A stretch of DNA of 35,582 nt from Planctomycetota bacterium (GCA_027063065.1 JAMOSO010000040.1:1-35582); one strand, 5' to 3'. Shown: positions 1-10,130, counted from the stretch's first letter. The notes: generated from the sequence alone by a model not told the origin. A program made the numbers and translations.

Positions 1-195
1 AATGCAACATAACCCTCATTATGTTGCGAAATCTTTACCGTTGTCGCTCGTCCATCGCTCCGCCTATAAAAATACCAAATTAAGCTGTACTAGATGGATT
101 TGCGCTTTCTAAATCTTCTTTTTATATGTTCTAAATAAATATTTTGTTTTTTATCTGCAATACAACTAAAAAAAATAGAAACATTTTATAATTTA
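1..195. other. Left-edge intergenic stretch with hairpin and GC-richer patch
   Basis: No gene is recognised here. A perfect 9-bp inverted repeat (4-12 with 19-27, 6-nt loop) is followed at about 36-66 by a patch clearly richer in G+C than its surroundings. The rest is A/T-rich and includes an A8 run near 167-174. The hairpin has no T-tract on its + side and its - side runs off the window, so it is not called a terminator. It could be the edge of a dispersed intergenic repeat or the tail of a feature outside the window. Confidence 0.3.
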
Positions 196-1836
196 TTACT
201 TATGTTCAATTATTTTTTTTGAATGATTAACAGCACTTTCAAAAGAATTAAAACACTGTGATTTATCTATCAATTTAAATATTTTAGATTTTGAAAAATC
301 TTTAAATACTGATTCATTTATTCCTGAAAATACTATTACAATTCCAAAATCATTTAATAATTTTATAGCCTCTTGCAAATTATGAAGACCTGTTGAATCA
401 ATAAATGGAACATGACGCATACGAATTATAATTACCTTGCTTTCAAATCCAATTGATTTTAATGTTTCTGCATATTGCTTTGCAGATGCAAAAAACAACG
501 GACCACTTATTTCATAAATAGAAATATCTTCTGGTATGTCAGTATAATTTTTAATTAAATCACTATCGATATCTGTTGGTATACTTTTACCAATATCAGA
601 CATACGTTTCATAAATAACAATGATGATAAAACAACTCCTATTTCAATTGCTACAGTCAAATCAACTAAAACAGTTAATAAAAATGTAGATAATAAAATA
701 ATTATATCAAAAAAAGAGCCTCTAAGGATTGATAAAAAAGAACGCCATTCACTCATATTATATGCCACAACTATTAATATACCAGCGAGACATGACATAG
801 GTATTAATTTAGCCCATTTACCAAATAAAAGCATAATTAATAACAAAGTTAAAGCATGAGTTATTCCTGATAATGGTGTTCTTCCACCATTTTTAACATT
901 GGTTGCTGTTCTTGCAATTGCACCAGTTGCAGGTATGCCTCCAAAAAAAGGAGTAATAATATTTGCAATTCCTTGTGCTATTAATTCAGTGTTTGAACGA
1001 TGGTTTCCACCTATCATTCCATCAGAAACAACTGCTGAGAGTAAAGATTCTATACTACATAATATCGCAATTGTTAAAGCAGGACCTATATATACTGAAA
1101 GCATATTAAAATTAAAAGATGGCATAACAAAACTAAAATTGTTTGGTATTTCGCCAAAAAAAGATTCTATTGTAGTAATTGGTAAATTAAATATTTGTGA
1201 TAAAAAAGTTATTAATACAATTGCAATAAACGAGCCTGGAACTTTATTAGTCAACTTAGACGAATACACTGTTATTAATATTGCAATTAGCGTAATAACA
1301 GCAGCATATAAATTAATATTTGATAAATGAGAGTAATACAGCTCCCACTTATCAATAAATCCTGATGGCACTTTTTGGATATCTAGACCAAGAGCATCTC
1401 TGATTTGTGTTGAAAAAATAACTAAAGCAATACCACTTGTAAAACCAACAACTAAAGGGTGTGGAAAGTATTTTAAAAGAGAACCTAATTTTAACAAACC
1501 AAATATAATTAAAATAATTCCTGATAATATCGTAGAAATAATTAATCCGTCAATGCCGTATTTTTCGACTATACCATAAACAATAACAATGAAAGCACCT
1601 GTTGGCCCTCCTATTTGTACTCTGCTTCCTCCCAATAATGAAATAATAAATCCTGCAATAATTGCAGTAATTAAACCTTTTTCAGGGGAAACTCCTGAAG
1701 CAACTGCGAATGCAATTGCAAGAGGTAAAGCAACAATTCCAACAACAATTCCAGCTAAAATATCTGAGAAGACCTGTTTTTTTTCTATTCCTGCTTTTAA
1801 TAAGCTATATAGTTTGGGTTTAAATATTTTTTCCAT
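196..1836 (-). CDS. SulP family anion transporter with STAS domain
   Basis: A 546-residue inner-membrane protein of the SulP (SLC26-like) family, which moves sulfate, bicarbonate or other anions. About residues 20-410 form a run of hydrophobic membrane segments. They include the family-typical glycine-rich stretch GGIPATGAIARTATN and, near the N-terminus, GGSRVQIGGPTGAF. About residues 440-546 form a cytoplasmic STAS domain with the phospho-site-like motif IDSTGL. Length is normal for the family. The ATG is preceded by an AAGG ribosome binding site. It is a single gene divergent from the Fe-S scaffold-like gene at 1972. The substrate cannot be told from sequence; sulfate and bicarbonate are both possible. 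Confidence 0.9.
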   Translation of the reverse strand: MEKIFKPKLYSLLKAGIEKKQVFSDILAGIVVGIVALPLAIAFAVASGVSPEKGLITAIIAGFIISLLGGSRVQIGGPTGAFIVIVYGIVEKYGIDGLIISTILSGIILIIFGLLKLGSLLKYFPHPLVVGFTSGIALVIFSTQIRDALGLDIQKVPSGFIDKWELYYSHLSNINLYAAVITLIAILITVYSSKLTNKVPGSFIAIVLITFLSQIFNLPITTIESFFGEIPNNFSFVMPSFNFNMLSVYIGPALTIAILCSIESLLSAVVSDGMIGGNHRSNTELIAQGIANIITPFFGGIPATGAIARTATNVKNGGRTPLSGITHALTLLLIMLLFGKWAKLIPMSCLAGILIVVAYNMSEWRSFLSILRGSFFDIIILLSTFLLTVLVDLTVAIEIGVVLSSLLFMKRMSDIGKSIPTDIDSDLIKNYTDIPEDISIYEISGPLFFASAKQYAETLKSIGFESKVIIIRMRHVPFIDSTGLHNLQEAIKLLNDFGIVIVFSGINESVFKDFSKSKIFKLIDKSQCFNSFESAVNHSKKIIEHK

Positions 1837-1971
1837 AAAAACTACCTTTTATAATTTACAATATTATATTTTATGAAAATTAATATATTAATACATATAT
1901 ATTAATAACTATTTACTTTTTCTTAATATTTTATGGTTTTTTAGTACAAAAACATTATAAATAAACATGTT

Positions 1972-2352
1972 ATGAATAAAATGATAAAAGATTATAAATA
2001 TTATTGTAAAGACAAATCACATAGAGGTGAATTGCACGATCCTACTGTTACATCTCGTATACAAGGTGGATGCGGAGATACTCAAGAATTGTTCTTATAT
2101 ATTGAAAATAATATTATTGAAGACATTACTTATCAGGCTGACGGCTGTGGCGCTACCCATGCGTGTGGAGCATATGTATGTGAAATGGTTGAAGGCAAAA
2201 CTGTACAAAAAGGCATGCAACTATCTGCTGGGCAAATCATTAATGATTTAAAAGAAATACCAGAAGATCACCATCACTGTGCCATTTTAGTAATGTTAGC
2301 ATTGTATCAAGCTATAGGCCGTTATTTATTAACAGAACCAGAAAATCGCTAA
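1972..2352 (+). CDS. IscU/NifU-like Fe-S cluster scaffold protein
   Basis: A 126-residue protein resembling the N-terminal scaffold domain of IscU/NifU, on which Fe-S clusters are assembled. The three ligand cysteines of that family have clear counterparts: C34 in GGCGD (with the conserved Asp two residues on), C59 in DGCG and C103 in HHHC. Extra cysteines lie at 12, 65 and 70. No cysteine desulfurase neighbour is present, so it may be a stand-alone variant rather than a classical IscU. No ribosome binding site precedes the ATG; a TATAAA lies at 1956-1961. ATG at 1981 is an alternative start. Its stop overlaps the convergent hydrolase gene by 3-4 bases. Confidence 0.75.
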   Translation: MNKMIKDYKYYCKDKSHRGELHDPTVTSRIQGGCGDTQELFLYIENNIIEDITYQADGCGATHACGAYVCEMVEGKTVQKGMQLSAGQIINDLKEIPEDHHHCAILVMLALYQAIGRYLLTEPENR

Positions 2353-3065
2353 AATTTATACAACCATTTAACTAATGCTTGCCCCCATAAATGGTCAGTA
2401 TTTAAGCCTAGTCCATGTTGACCCTCATGATATGTATGCATTTCAAATGGGATTTTATATTTACTTAAAGCTAGTGCCATAAATAAAGAATTTTCAATAG
2501 GCACTGACTGATCTTCACCTGTATGCCATAAAAATGCTGGAGGCGTGTCTGCATGTACCATATTATGCCCTGATATTGAGCTTGCCAATGTATCACTATT
2601 GTTTTTACCTAACAGATTAATCCTTGAACCAAGATTAGCATATTCACTGACTAAATCTATAACTGGATAACATAGTACACCAAATGCAGGACGTAAATCC
2701 TGACTGTAATTTTGCCACGCACTCATAGCGTGCGATGCTAAATGACCACCTGCAGAAGAGCCCATCACGCCAACTAATTTATCATTTAGGTTTAATTCTT
2801 TGCAACGATTTTTTACATAATTAATGCTCCAAAGAGCATCTTCAAGCATAGCAGGATGCTGAACATTATCCCCCGCAGTACGATAAATAGATACAAAAGA
2901 GCTAATACCATGTTTTAATAAAAAATCGGCATAGCCTTTACCTTCATGTTCAGCATGGTGAGTATACCCACCACCTGGAAATATAATAACAGCCCCCTGC
3001 CACCTATTGGAACTACTGGCAATATATTCTGTAATATGCGGGTGTGGATTTGTTTCAAATTGCAC
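2349..3065 (-). CDS. Alpha/beta hydrolase, acetyl-esterase-like
   Basis: A 238-residue serine hydrolase of the BD-FAE/acetylxylan-esterase-like alpha/beta group. Visible motifs are the oxyanion-hole PGGGY, the nucleophile elbow GSSAGG, an acid in TGEDQS and the histidine in EGQHGLG, so a full Ser-Asp-His triad is present. There is no signal peptide, so it should act in the cytoplasm. I chose the GTG at 3065 because a GGAG ribosome binding site sits 6 nt before it; an upstream TTG at 3077 overlaps that site. It is the last gene of the pyrC-glycosyltransferase run, 20 nt after the third GT gene. Removing an acyl group from a sugar or glycoprotein is possible but is inference from context. Confidence 0.8.
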   Translation of the reverse strand: MQFETNPHPHITEYIASSSNRWQGAVIIFPGGGYTHHAEHEGKGYADFLLKHGISSFVSIYRTAGDNVQHPAMLEDALWSINYVKNRCKELNLNDKLVGVMGSSAGGHLASHAMSAWQNYSQDLRPAFGVLCYPVIDLVSEYANLGSRINLLGKNNSDTLASSISGHNMVHADTPPAFLWHTGEDQSVPIENSLFMALALSKYKIPFEMHTYHEGQHGLGLNTDHLWGQALVKWLYKF

Positions 3066-3085
3066 TAGTATCTCCAAAATAATAT

Positions 3086-5104
3086 TTATAAATTAATTAA
3101 CAATTCTAATTGTTTTTCAAATTTACTTGTAAATGTTTTTGTATCACAAATGCTAGATTGTTTAAAGCGATTTCTTAAATCAATACCAGAGTTGCGAATA
3201 TAATCTAAATCAGCCACCTTAGCTTTTAATTTTACAATAAAATCATCTTTATCAGAGCATATACAATCTGACATTTGCATTGCGGTTAATAAGCTAGAAC
3301 CAACCCTACTAGCATGAGTGTTTCCCTGTACACTAATAACAGGTGTACCCATATATAATGCTTCACACGTGGTGGTAGTTCCGTTGTAAGGATATGTGTC
3401 AATTGCTATGTCTATTTTATTATAATAGTCTAAGCCGTTATATATTCCATCTTGCCAACCTACACACTTAACACGGCTGATATCTATACCTTTATTTTGC
3501 ATTCTATTTAAAAATTGTTTTACTAACCACTGACTTTTAAAAGCTTTTGATTTTAATAATAATGTTGAATCAGGCACAGTATTTAACGCATTTGCAAATA
3601 AATCAAGACTATCATCACCCATTTTTGTAGAGTTATTAAAACAACCTAAAACAACTTTACCTGTTAAAGGTTCTATATTGGGAGGGTTTTCTGCAGGCGT
3701 ATAAGATATAAAAGGTGAGTTTAATTTGATTAATTTTTCTGTATAGACATCATCGCTATTAATATCGGTTATATCATCAACAAAGCGATAATCCATGGCT
3801 GTATTAGCAGAAGTTCCAGGAAAGCCTAAATAATTTATTTGGATAGGTGCAATGCGCTTGGCAAATACTGCTTGACGATTACCTTTTGTATGCCCTGCTA
3901 AATCAAAAGCAAAATCTAATTTTAAATCTCTAGATACTTCAACTAATTCTAAATCGCTTAAATGTATAGAATCTATCCAAACATTTGCATTTTTTTTAAT
4001 AATATCGGTTACTTCATCTATGTCTTGCGTATTTGAAAAACAAATAATTTCAAATTTTTCTTTATTGAGATGGTTTAATAAACCCAATATAAAATATGCA
4101 ACTGAATGTATTTTAAAATCACCAGAAAAGAAACCTATTTTAATTTTTTTACGTTTTGATTTTTTCTTATTTGGTTTATAGTTAAAATCATCACAATTTT
4201 CTTTAAATATTTCTCTACCAACAAGACTTAGCTGTTTATATTTTTCATCATCATAATTATGAGATAAATATAAAATTTCTGAGCCAATATTTTTAGAGTT
4301 TGATTTACAATCCAATGCCTTATTTAACCAATTGTACACCATCTTATGATCACCAAGTAAATTATATATATGACTAATAGCCAACATCAATTTGATATTA
4401 TTCACATCAAAAGTTAATCCCTGCTGTGCCATTTCCATAGCTTTTTCATAGTTAAATAACGACAAATAACAATTTGTGATATTTAAATAACATATTGGAT
4501 TTTGAGATTCAATTTCAATGGCTTGTTTTAGATATTGTAACGCTTGCTCTTCTTTGTGTTGCTTTATTAAAACATTACCTAAATTATTTAGAGCTTGAAC
4601 GCTTGGTTTAATTGCAATGGCTTTTAAAAAGGCTTCTTCAGCTAATAAATTTTCATTAGTTTTAGTATAAATATTACCTAAATTAAAATGAACACCTGGA
4701 TTTTCTGGTCTTAATTTAACACATTTTTTGTAGCACTCTTTTGCTTTTGCAAATCTACCGCTGTCTTCGGCAACTAAACCTAATCCATTGATGGCTTTAA
4801 AAAAATTTGGTTGTAACCTATGAGCTTTAACATATAGGCGATAGGCCGCTTTATTATCACCAGAACTACGCAAAACACTGGCGTAATTGCATAAAATATC
4901 ATGATTGTTTGGACTTCTAAAATGGGCTTTTTCTAAATGCATTAATGAAGAGCTAATATTATTTAATGTAAAATAAATAACTCCCATTAAATGGTTAGCA
5001 TCCACAGATGATGGATTAATTTCTAATTCTTTTTTTAATAATTCTTGTGCAGTCGTCAAATCACCTGCCGTATACACTCGTAATGCTTCTTCTATATTAG
5101 ACAT
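3086..5104 (-). CDS. TPR-GT41 protein glycosyltransferase (third of operon)
   Basis: A 672-residue protein: about seven TPR repeats (residues 1-270), a short linker, a basic segment near 310-322, then a GT41 catalytic domain (about 318-672). GT41 enzymes (O-GlcNAc transferase, SPINDLY) transfer a nucleotide-sugar to Ser/Thr of proteins; the TPR superhelix selects the substrate. H333 in SGDFKIH and K494 in NNSTKMG match the conserved catalytic/donor residues, and PYNGTTTTCEAL follows near 572-583. Its core motif is LGFPGTSANTAMDY, closer to classical bacterial SPINDLY-family proteins than the YPNTTG shared by the other five GT41 domains here, so it is the outlier. The ATG overlaps the preceding gene's end by 8 nt and has an AGAG site upstream. 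Donor and target are unknown. Confidence 0.9.
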   Translation of the reverse strand: MSNIEEALRVYTAGDLTTAQELLKKELEINPSSVDANHLMGVIYFTLNNISSSLMHLEKAHFRSPNNHDILCNYASVLRSSGDNKAAYRLYVKAHRLQPNFFKAINGLGLVAEDSGRFAKAKECYKKCVKLRPENPGVHFNLGNIYTKTNENLLAEEAFLKAIAIKPSVQALNNLGNVLIKQHKEEQALQYLKQAIEIESQNPICYLNITNCYLSLFNYEKAMEMAQQGLTFDVNNIKLMLAISHIYNLLGDHKMVYNWLNKALDCKSNSKNIGSEILYLSHNYDDEKYKQLSLVGREIFKENCDDFNYKPNKKKSKRKKIKIGFFSGDFKIHSVAYFILGLLNHLNKEKFEIICFSNTQDIDEVTDIIKKNANVWIDSIHLSDLELVEVSRDLKLDFAFDLAGHTKGNRQAVFAKRIAPIQINYLGFPGTSANTAMDYRFVDDITDINSDDVYTEKLIKLNSPFISYTPAENPPNIEPLTGKVVLGCFNNSTKMGDDSLDLFANALNTVPDSTLLLKSKAFKSQWLVKQFLNRMQNKGIDISRVKCVGWQDGIYNGLDYYNKIDIAIDTYPYNGTTTTCEALYMGTPVISVQGNTHASRVGSSLLTAMQMSDCICSDKDDFIVKLKAKVADLDYIRNSGIDLRNRFKQSSICDTKTFTSKFEKQLELLINL

Positions 5105-7004
5105 AAGTTTCTCTAATTAAATTAATAAAATTTTGTGAAAATTGCTTCTCGTCGCATAATGTTGATTGTAACATTTGTTGACGCATTTGCATTTTATATT
5201 TTGTATTGATTTTATCTTTAGAACAAGCCAAATCTACAGCACGGTTTATATATTCACTAGTGTTGTTACAAATGAATTCTGGCAAACCAACTGCTTGCAA
5301 AATAGTTGCCCCTACCCTATTGGCGTGGACATTGCCACATATTGATAAACTTGGTACTCCCATCGCTAATGCTTCACAGGTTGTTGTTGTTCCATTATAT
5401 GGCCAAGTATCTAAAGCTAAATTTATCTGATTATAACTTAAAAGATGATCGTTTAACGTTTTAGTAGGCGATAATAATACAATAGATGATTTTTCTACTC
5501 CATATTGTGTAAATTTATTTAATAAGTTTTGTTTATATTTTAACGATTTGCAAGCCCAATTTTTAATAATCAAACGCGCATTAGTACATAGTTTTAAAAT
5601 CTCTGACCAAACTTTAACAACCTCATCAGTTATTTTTAACGCATTATTAAACGAACCAAAATTAAAAACATCTTCATTTGTACATTGTATATCTGGTAAA
5701 TTTTCATACGGTCTAAAACATAAAAAACAATTAGGGAGTTTAATTAATTTTTCTACACTCAAGCTATTTTTAGTATCAGAAATATCATCTACAATTCTAT
5801 AATCAATTGCAGATAAACCAGTTGTATTTGGATATGCCAAATATGTATATTGTTTTTTGGCAGGACGCATAGCCATAACACCTAGCCTTGATACACCAGT
5901 ATGTCCCGAAATATCAATTAGTACATCTAAATTATCGGCATAAATTCTATTAGCTAATTGGTGTTGATTCATATTGGCACAATTACACCAATAATGCGTT
6001 GCTTTTTTATGTTTTAATGTGTAAGTATCAACAATGTTATTTGTATAATAAGTATATATTTCAAATTCATTATTTACATTAGCTATTGACCTCAATCCTT
6101 CAAAAAGTGGCAAAGTAAAAAAACTGCAAGAATGCCGTCTAAAATCAGCTCCCATAAAACCTATTTTTAAAATTTTATTGTCGATAAATTTAAAATTTGG
6201 ATTAATTTTAGGTGCTATAAGATTGGCTTGCTTATGCAAATCAAAAACATCAGATGGGTTGTTATTAAAATAATTTTGTAATAATAAAAACGGTGAATAA
6301 GTACCTAATGTTAGTTGAATATTTTTTGCTCGCACAGCATATTTTAAAGCCTGATGTAAATCACCCATATCCATAGATATTTCAGTTAATGATATTAAAC
6401 TTTCTACCATAGTATTATCTAACGATAATGCTTGATTAAAATTTTTAATAGCTTCGTCTAATTTATGTTGTGCTTTTGCTAAAATGCCAAGATTATGTAA
6501 AGCTGACGCTTTAGTATCAGCATAGCAACACGCTTTTTTAAAATCCAGATACGCCAATGAAATTTTATCTTGTTGACGATATAATTCTCCGCGATTTAAA
6601 TAAGCCCACGCAAAATGATCATCTAAAAATATTGCCTTACTAAAGTATTTTAAGGCTTTATTTACTTTATTTAAATCGTTATATGCATTAGCTAAATTAT
6701 AAAAACCTGGAGCCCACTTTGGCGCTAATTTAATTATTTTTAAATAAATTGGTAGTGCTTTTGACATACCATCAATATTGGCTATTACATTTGCAACATC
6801 ACTTAATAATAAATAATTAACATTTGGCATATCTAGCAATTTATAAGCATTTTTTTTAGCTAAAGCATAATTATTTTGTTCACTAGCAAGTTTTATTAAT
6901 AAATGTATATTTTCAAGTCGCTCTGGTTCACGTTGCAATAATGCTATTGCACCTCTTATCCTGCCTTCATTTATTAATTGGGTAATTTCTGATGATATTG
7001 GCAT
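5097..7004 (-). CDS. TPR-GT41 protein glycosyltransferase (second of operon)
   Basis: A 635-residue protein with about six TPRs (residues 1-235) and a GT41 domain (about 277-635). Key residues are visible: H291 in GADFRRH, the lysine in FNNALKIT and PYNGTTTTCEAL. One variation is YLAYPNTTG where most relatives have WLGYPNTTG. I prefer ATG 7004, two bases after the previous gene's TAA, over a TTG at 7019 inside that gene; neither has a strong ribosome binding site, so translation is probably coupled. TPR and catalytic parts align closely with the gene just upstream (for example NLANAY and WAYLNRG in both), marking a tandem duplication. The donor sugar and targets cannot be inferred. Confidence 0.9.
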   Translation of the reverse strand: MPISSEITQLINEGRIRGAIALLQREPERLENIHLLIKLASEQNNYALAKKNAYKLLDMPNVNYLLLSDVANVIANIDGMSKALPIYLKIIKLAPKWAPGFYNLANAYNDLNKVNKALKYFSKAIFLDDHFAWAYLNRGELYRQQDKISLAYLDFKKACCYADTKASALHNLGILAKAQHKLDEAIKNFNQALSLDNTMVESLISLTEISMDMGDLHQALKYAVRAKNIQLTLGTYSPFLLLQNYFNNNPSDVFDLHKQANLIAPKINPNFKFIDNKILKIGFMGADFRRHSCSFFTLPLFEGLRSIANVNNEFEIYTYYTNNIVDTYTLKHKKATHYWCNCANMNQHQLANRIYADNLDVLIDISGHTGVSRLGVMAMRPAKKQYTYLAYPNTTGLSAIDYRIVDDISDTKNSLSVEKLIKLPNCFLCFRPYENLPDIQCTNEDVFNFGSFNNALKITDEVVKVWSEILKLCTNARLIIKNWACKSLKYKQNLLNKFTQYGVEKSSIVLLSPTKTLNDHLLSYNQINLALDTWPYNGTTTTCEALAMGVPSLSICGNVHANRVGATILQAVGLPEFICNNTSEYINRAVDLACSKDKINTKYKMQMRQQMLQSTLCDEKQFSQNFINLIRETYV

Positions 7005-7006
7005 TA

Positions 7007-9118
7007 TTACTTTACGCAAGCCACACAGTGCTTTAAAAAATCATCAGCAAATTGTTTTTCATTGCAAAGACTTGAGTTTGCCATTTTGTCACGCAATTTA
7101 TTACGAATTGTAGATAAATAATCTTGTCGATTATAATATTCAATAGCCTTATTAATATAGTCATTAAGATTGTCGGCAATAAATTCGTTTAAACCAATAC
7201 TATTTAAAATAGAGGCACTAACCCTGCCTGCATGGCGGTTACCATAAAAACATAAAGTTGGAACGCCCATCCAAATTGCTTCGCAAGTTGTGGTTGTGCC
7301 ATTATATATAAAAGTATCCAATGCTAAATCTACTTCAGCATAAATATTTAAATGTGATTCAATATCAATAGTTCTATTTTTAAAAATAAGCCGTTGCTTA
7401 TCAATCCCAAAGTTTGCAAAATTATTTATAATTCTCTGACGATAGTCCATTGATTCGCAAGCAGAATTTTTTAACAATAATGACGCATTGGGACATAAAT
7501 TTAATATTTTAGCCCAAGCTTGTATAACATCATCGCCTATCTTTAATGAATTATTAAAAGAACCAAAATAAAAATTAGATTTCTGTCTTAACTTAATATC
7601 TGGTGCTACACTAGGCGGTCGATAACATAAAAATATATTGGGCATATATAATAATTTTTCAGAATAAAAATTTTGGGCATCGGATGTTTCAGAAACTTTA
7701 TCTGTAATTCTATAATCAATTTGATTTATACCAGTAGTGTTTGGATAACCAAGCCAAGTCATTTGTACTTTAGCAGGTCGGTACGCAAAGACTCTCAGTC
7801 TATTGCCACCTGTTAAACCAGACAAATCAATAAGGCAATCAATTTTATCATTAGCAATAATTTGTGCTAATGCTTCATCATTTAAACTATCACACTGACG
7901 CCAAACATCAGCAGTATTTTTGATGTTGTGGGTTATTTGATCATCTATTATATTGTTACTGTATAAGTAAAGTTTGCAAATATCTTTGTCTAAATTTTCA
8001 AATAATGGCAAAGAAAAATAACTACACGAATGTGAACAAAAATCAGCCGATATAAATCCTAAATGTAATTTTTTGTTTTTATTAATTGTAAGATGTAAAG
8101 GCTTAATATCCCTCAACCAATAATTGATTTGCAAAGTTTTATTAAACAATTGCATAGAAGAATATTTAGAATCATAATTTAAATTCATAATCATAGCACA
8201 AAAAATTTCTAATCTTTTGTCTAATTCAAATGCCTTGTTAAAATTTATATTTGCAAGATTTTGTTCGCCTAATTTAGTGGCAATATCTGCTAAGCCTAAA
8301 TATGCCCCGCAAATATTAGCAGATATCTTTAAACAAGTTTTAAAATATTTTATAGCCTTATCATATATACGCGAATCTAAATACAATGTTGCTAATGCCA
8401 TCAAATATCTAATATTATTAGGTTCTAGTTGCACGGCATTTAATAAATGTTGTTCTGCAGCTGCTAAATTGTTTTGTCTAATTAATATCCCAGCAATACT
8501 AAACCACGCAATAGCCCGTTTAGGATATAAATCTAAGGCTTCTCGATAATAAGCTAATGCCAATTGCCAGTTTTCTTGTGCTTGAGCTAACTCTCCCATC
8601 GCTAAAATTGATTCCCATTTTATATCTGAAAAGCTCATTGCTGTTTTAAAATCTATCTCTGCCAGTTGATACTTGCCAGCAGATTTATATGCCTGCCCAC
8701 GGTTAAGATATGCCCAATAAAAATCTTTATCCAATTGTATTGCTATATTGTAATGTTTAATAGCATTATCAATATTATTTGTATACGCATTAGCTAAATT
8801 GTAATGTCCAATAGCCCAATCTGGTTTAATTTGTACAACTTTTTGATAAATAGATACAGCTTGTTTATTATATGCTTTAGATAATAAAAAATTGCCAACA
8901 TCGGTATAAAAACCTATGTCTTTTATGTTAGCATCATCATATTTAATACAATAATCTAAAACTTCTTTTGTTTTACCTAAGTCCATACATAAAATACACG
9001 CCAATTTCTGCATATCACAGGATTTGAAATCTGGATGATTGCGCAATATTCCAAGTGCGGCACGTTGGCGGCCTTGTTGTCGCATCTGTGCAATACGCTC
9101 AGCAAGGCTCTCTGACAT
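7007..9118 (-). CDS. TPR-GT41 protein glycosyltransferase (first of operon)
   Basis: A 703-residue cytoplasmic protein with about eight TPRs (residues 1-305), a linker and a GT41 domain (about 348-703). H363 in SADFCSH, the lysine in FNNSLKIG and IYNGTTTTCEAI are conserved. The usual glycine-histidine of the DLSGH motif is DLSGL here; human OGT has Tyr at this place, so activity need not be lost. The ATG overlaps the stop of pyrC in a TAATG junction, with GGAG about ten bases upstream, so it should be co-translated with pyrC. It is a close paralogue of the next gene. Soluble protein-modifying enzyme by family; the sugar donor is not shown by anything in the window. Confidence 0.9.
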   Translation of the reverse strand: MSESLAERIAQMRQQGRQRAALGILRNHPDFKSCDMQKLACILCMDLGKTKEVLDYCIKYDDANIKDIGFYTDVGNFLLSKAYNKQAVSIYQKVVQIKPDWAIGHYNLANAYTNNIDNAIKHYNIAIQLDKDFYWAYLNRGQAYKSAGKYQLAEIDFKTAMSFSDIKWESILAMGELAQAQENWQLALAYYREALDLYPKRAIAWFSIAGILIRQNNLAAAEQHLLNAVQLEPNNIRYLMALATLYLDSRIYDKAIKYFKTCLKISANICGAYLGLADIATKLGEQNLANINFNKAFELDKRLEIFCAMIMNLNYDSKYSSMQLFNKTLQINYWLRDIKPLHLTINKNKKLHLGFISADFCSHSCSYFSLPLFENLDKDICKLYLYSNNIIDDQITHNIKNTADVWRQCDSLNDEALAQIIANDKIDCLIDLSGLTGGNRLRVFAYRPAKVQMTWLGYPNTTGINQIDYRITDKVSETSDAQNFYSEKLLYMPNIFLCYRPPSVAPDIKLRQKSNFYFGSFNNSLKIGDDVIQAWAKILNLCPNASLLLKNSACESMDYRQRIINNFANFGIDKQRLIFKNRTIDIESHLNIYAEVDLALDTFIYNGTTTTCEAIWMGVPTLCFYGNRHAGRVSASILNSIGLNEFIADNLNDYINKAIEYYNRQDYLSTIRNKLRDKMANSSLCNEKQFADDFLKHCVACVK

Positions 9119-10113
9119 TAAACATAGCTCCAGTTTATTGTGTTGCCTGCCATAAATGGTACAACATCAGAATATTGATTGGGAATTATAAAATCTTTCT
9201 TCTCAAGGGTTATTTCTTTATTTAATAATTTAAAACCATAATTTTTAACGGCATTATCACTAATAAAAGCCTGTAAATTTTGTAGAGAATTGTTTTTATC
9301 AAATATGTCAACTAAATATGCCAAGGCAATAGGTGCAGAAAAAACCCCAGCTGCACAACCACAACATTCTTTACTAGAGCGCGGATGAGGTGCAGAATCT
9401 GACCCAAACATTAATTTAGGGTGTGCACTTAAAGCAGCATTTAATAAAGCATCTCTATCTTCTGGACGTTTAGCTATTGGTTTACAAAATAAATGTGGGT
9501 TAAATAAGCCTCCTGCTACATCGTCTAAAGTAATAGATAAATGTTGTAATGTTACAGTTGCCAATAAATTTTCATATCTATCCAATAATTCTAAAGCTTT
9601 TGCTGTTGTGATATGTTCCATACTAATTTTTAATTTTGGATATTTTTTAGCTAGATGCTCGTATACTGGCAAAAAGTTTTTTTCTCTATCCAATACAAAA
9701 TCATCGGCTTGCTCACCGTGAACTAATAATGGTATTTGTAATTCTTCCATTATTTTAAAAGTAGTTTCTGCTTCATCCAAGTTATCTACTCCACTATCAC
9801 TATTAGTAGTAGCACCTTGTGGATATAATTTAATACCAAAAATTTTATCTTTGGCTTTTATTAATTCTGCTTCAGAATAATTGCGAAAAAACAAACTCAT
9901 CATCGGTGTCATATTATCAAATTTAAAGCTTTTGATTATGTCCTGTTTATAAATATCAAGAGCATCTAAATCTGCAATCGCAGGAACAGTATTAGGCATA
10001 ATTACAGCATTGGCAAAATATTTTGCACTTAAATGAGCAATATTATTTAACATATCACCTTGACGTAAGTGCAAATGCATATCTACTGGTGATTTTAAGG
10101 TTATTTTATTCAC
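9118..10113 (-). CDS. pyrC: Dihydroorotase, class II (PyrC type)
   Basis: A 331-residue enzyme that cyclises N-carbamoyl-L-aspartate to L-dihydroorotate in pyrimidine synthesis, of the short E. coli PyrC type. The binuclear metal site is intact: H13 and H15 in DMHLHLR, the carbamylated K95 in [17 protein letters not shown]132 in VHGEQ, H167 in MEHIT and D239 in GSDSAPH. The start is GTG with a GGAG site six bases upstream. It is the first gene of the run that continues into three glycosyltransferases and a hydrolase. The coupling to GT genes is odd, since pyrimidine genes usually sit alone or with each other; UMP synthesis does feed UDP-sugar pools, but a functional link is only inferred. Confidence 0.95.
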   Translation of the reverse strand: MNKITLKSPVDMHLHLRQGDMLNNIAHLSAKYFANAVIMPNTVPAIADLDALDIYKQDIIKSFKFDNMTPMMSLFFRNYSEAELIKAKDKIFGIKLYPQGATTNSDSGVDNLDEAETTFKIMEELQIPLLVHGEQADDFVLDREKNFLPVYEHLAKKYPKLKISMEHITTAKALELLDRYENLLATVTLQHLSITLDDVAGGLFNPHLFCKPIAKRPEDRDALLNAALSAHPKLMFGSDSAPHPRSSKECCGCAAGVFSAPIALAYLVDIFDKNNSLQNLQAFISDNAVKNYGFKLLNKEITLEKKDFIIPNQYSDVVPFMAGNTINWSYV

Positions 10114-10130
10114 AGTTTCTCCAAGATAAA

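Noticed and set aside
899-1330. Long + strand open frame inside the SulP gene
   Set aside because: It is antisense to a clear transporter gene, has no ribosome binding site and no recognisable motif; it is a by-product of AT-rich codon use.
3989-3998. Eight-base homopolymer inside the third GT41 gene as a phase-variation site
   Set aside because: Runs of this length are common in such AT-rich coding sequence and the reading frame is intact; nothing marks this one as special.
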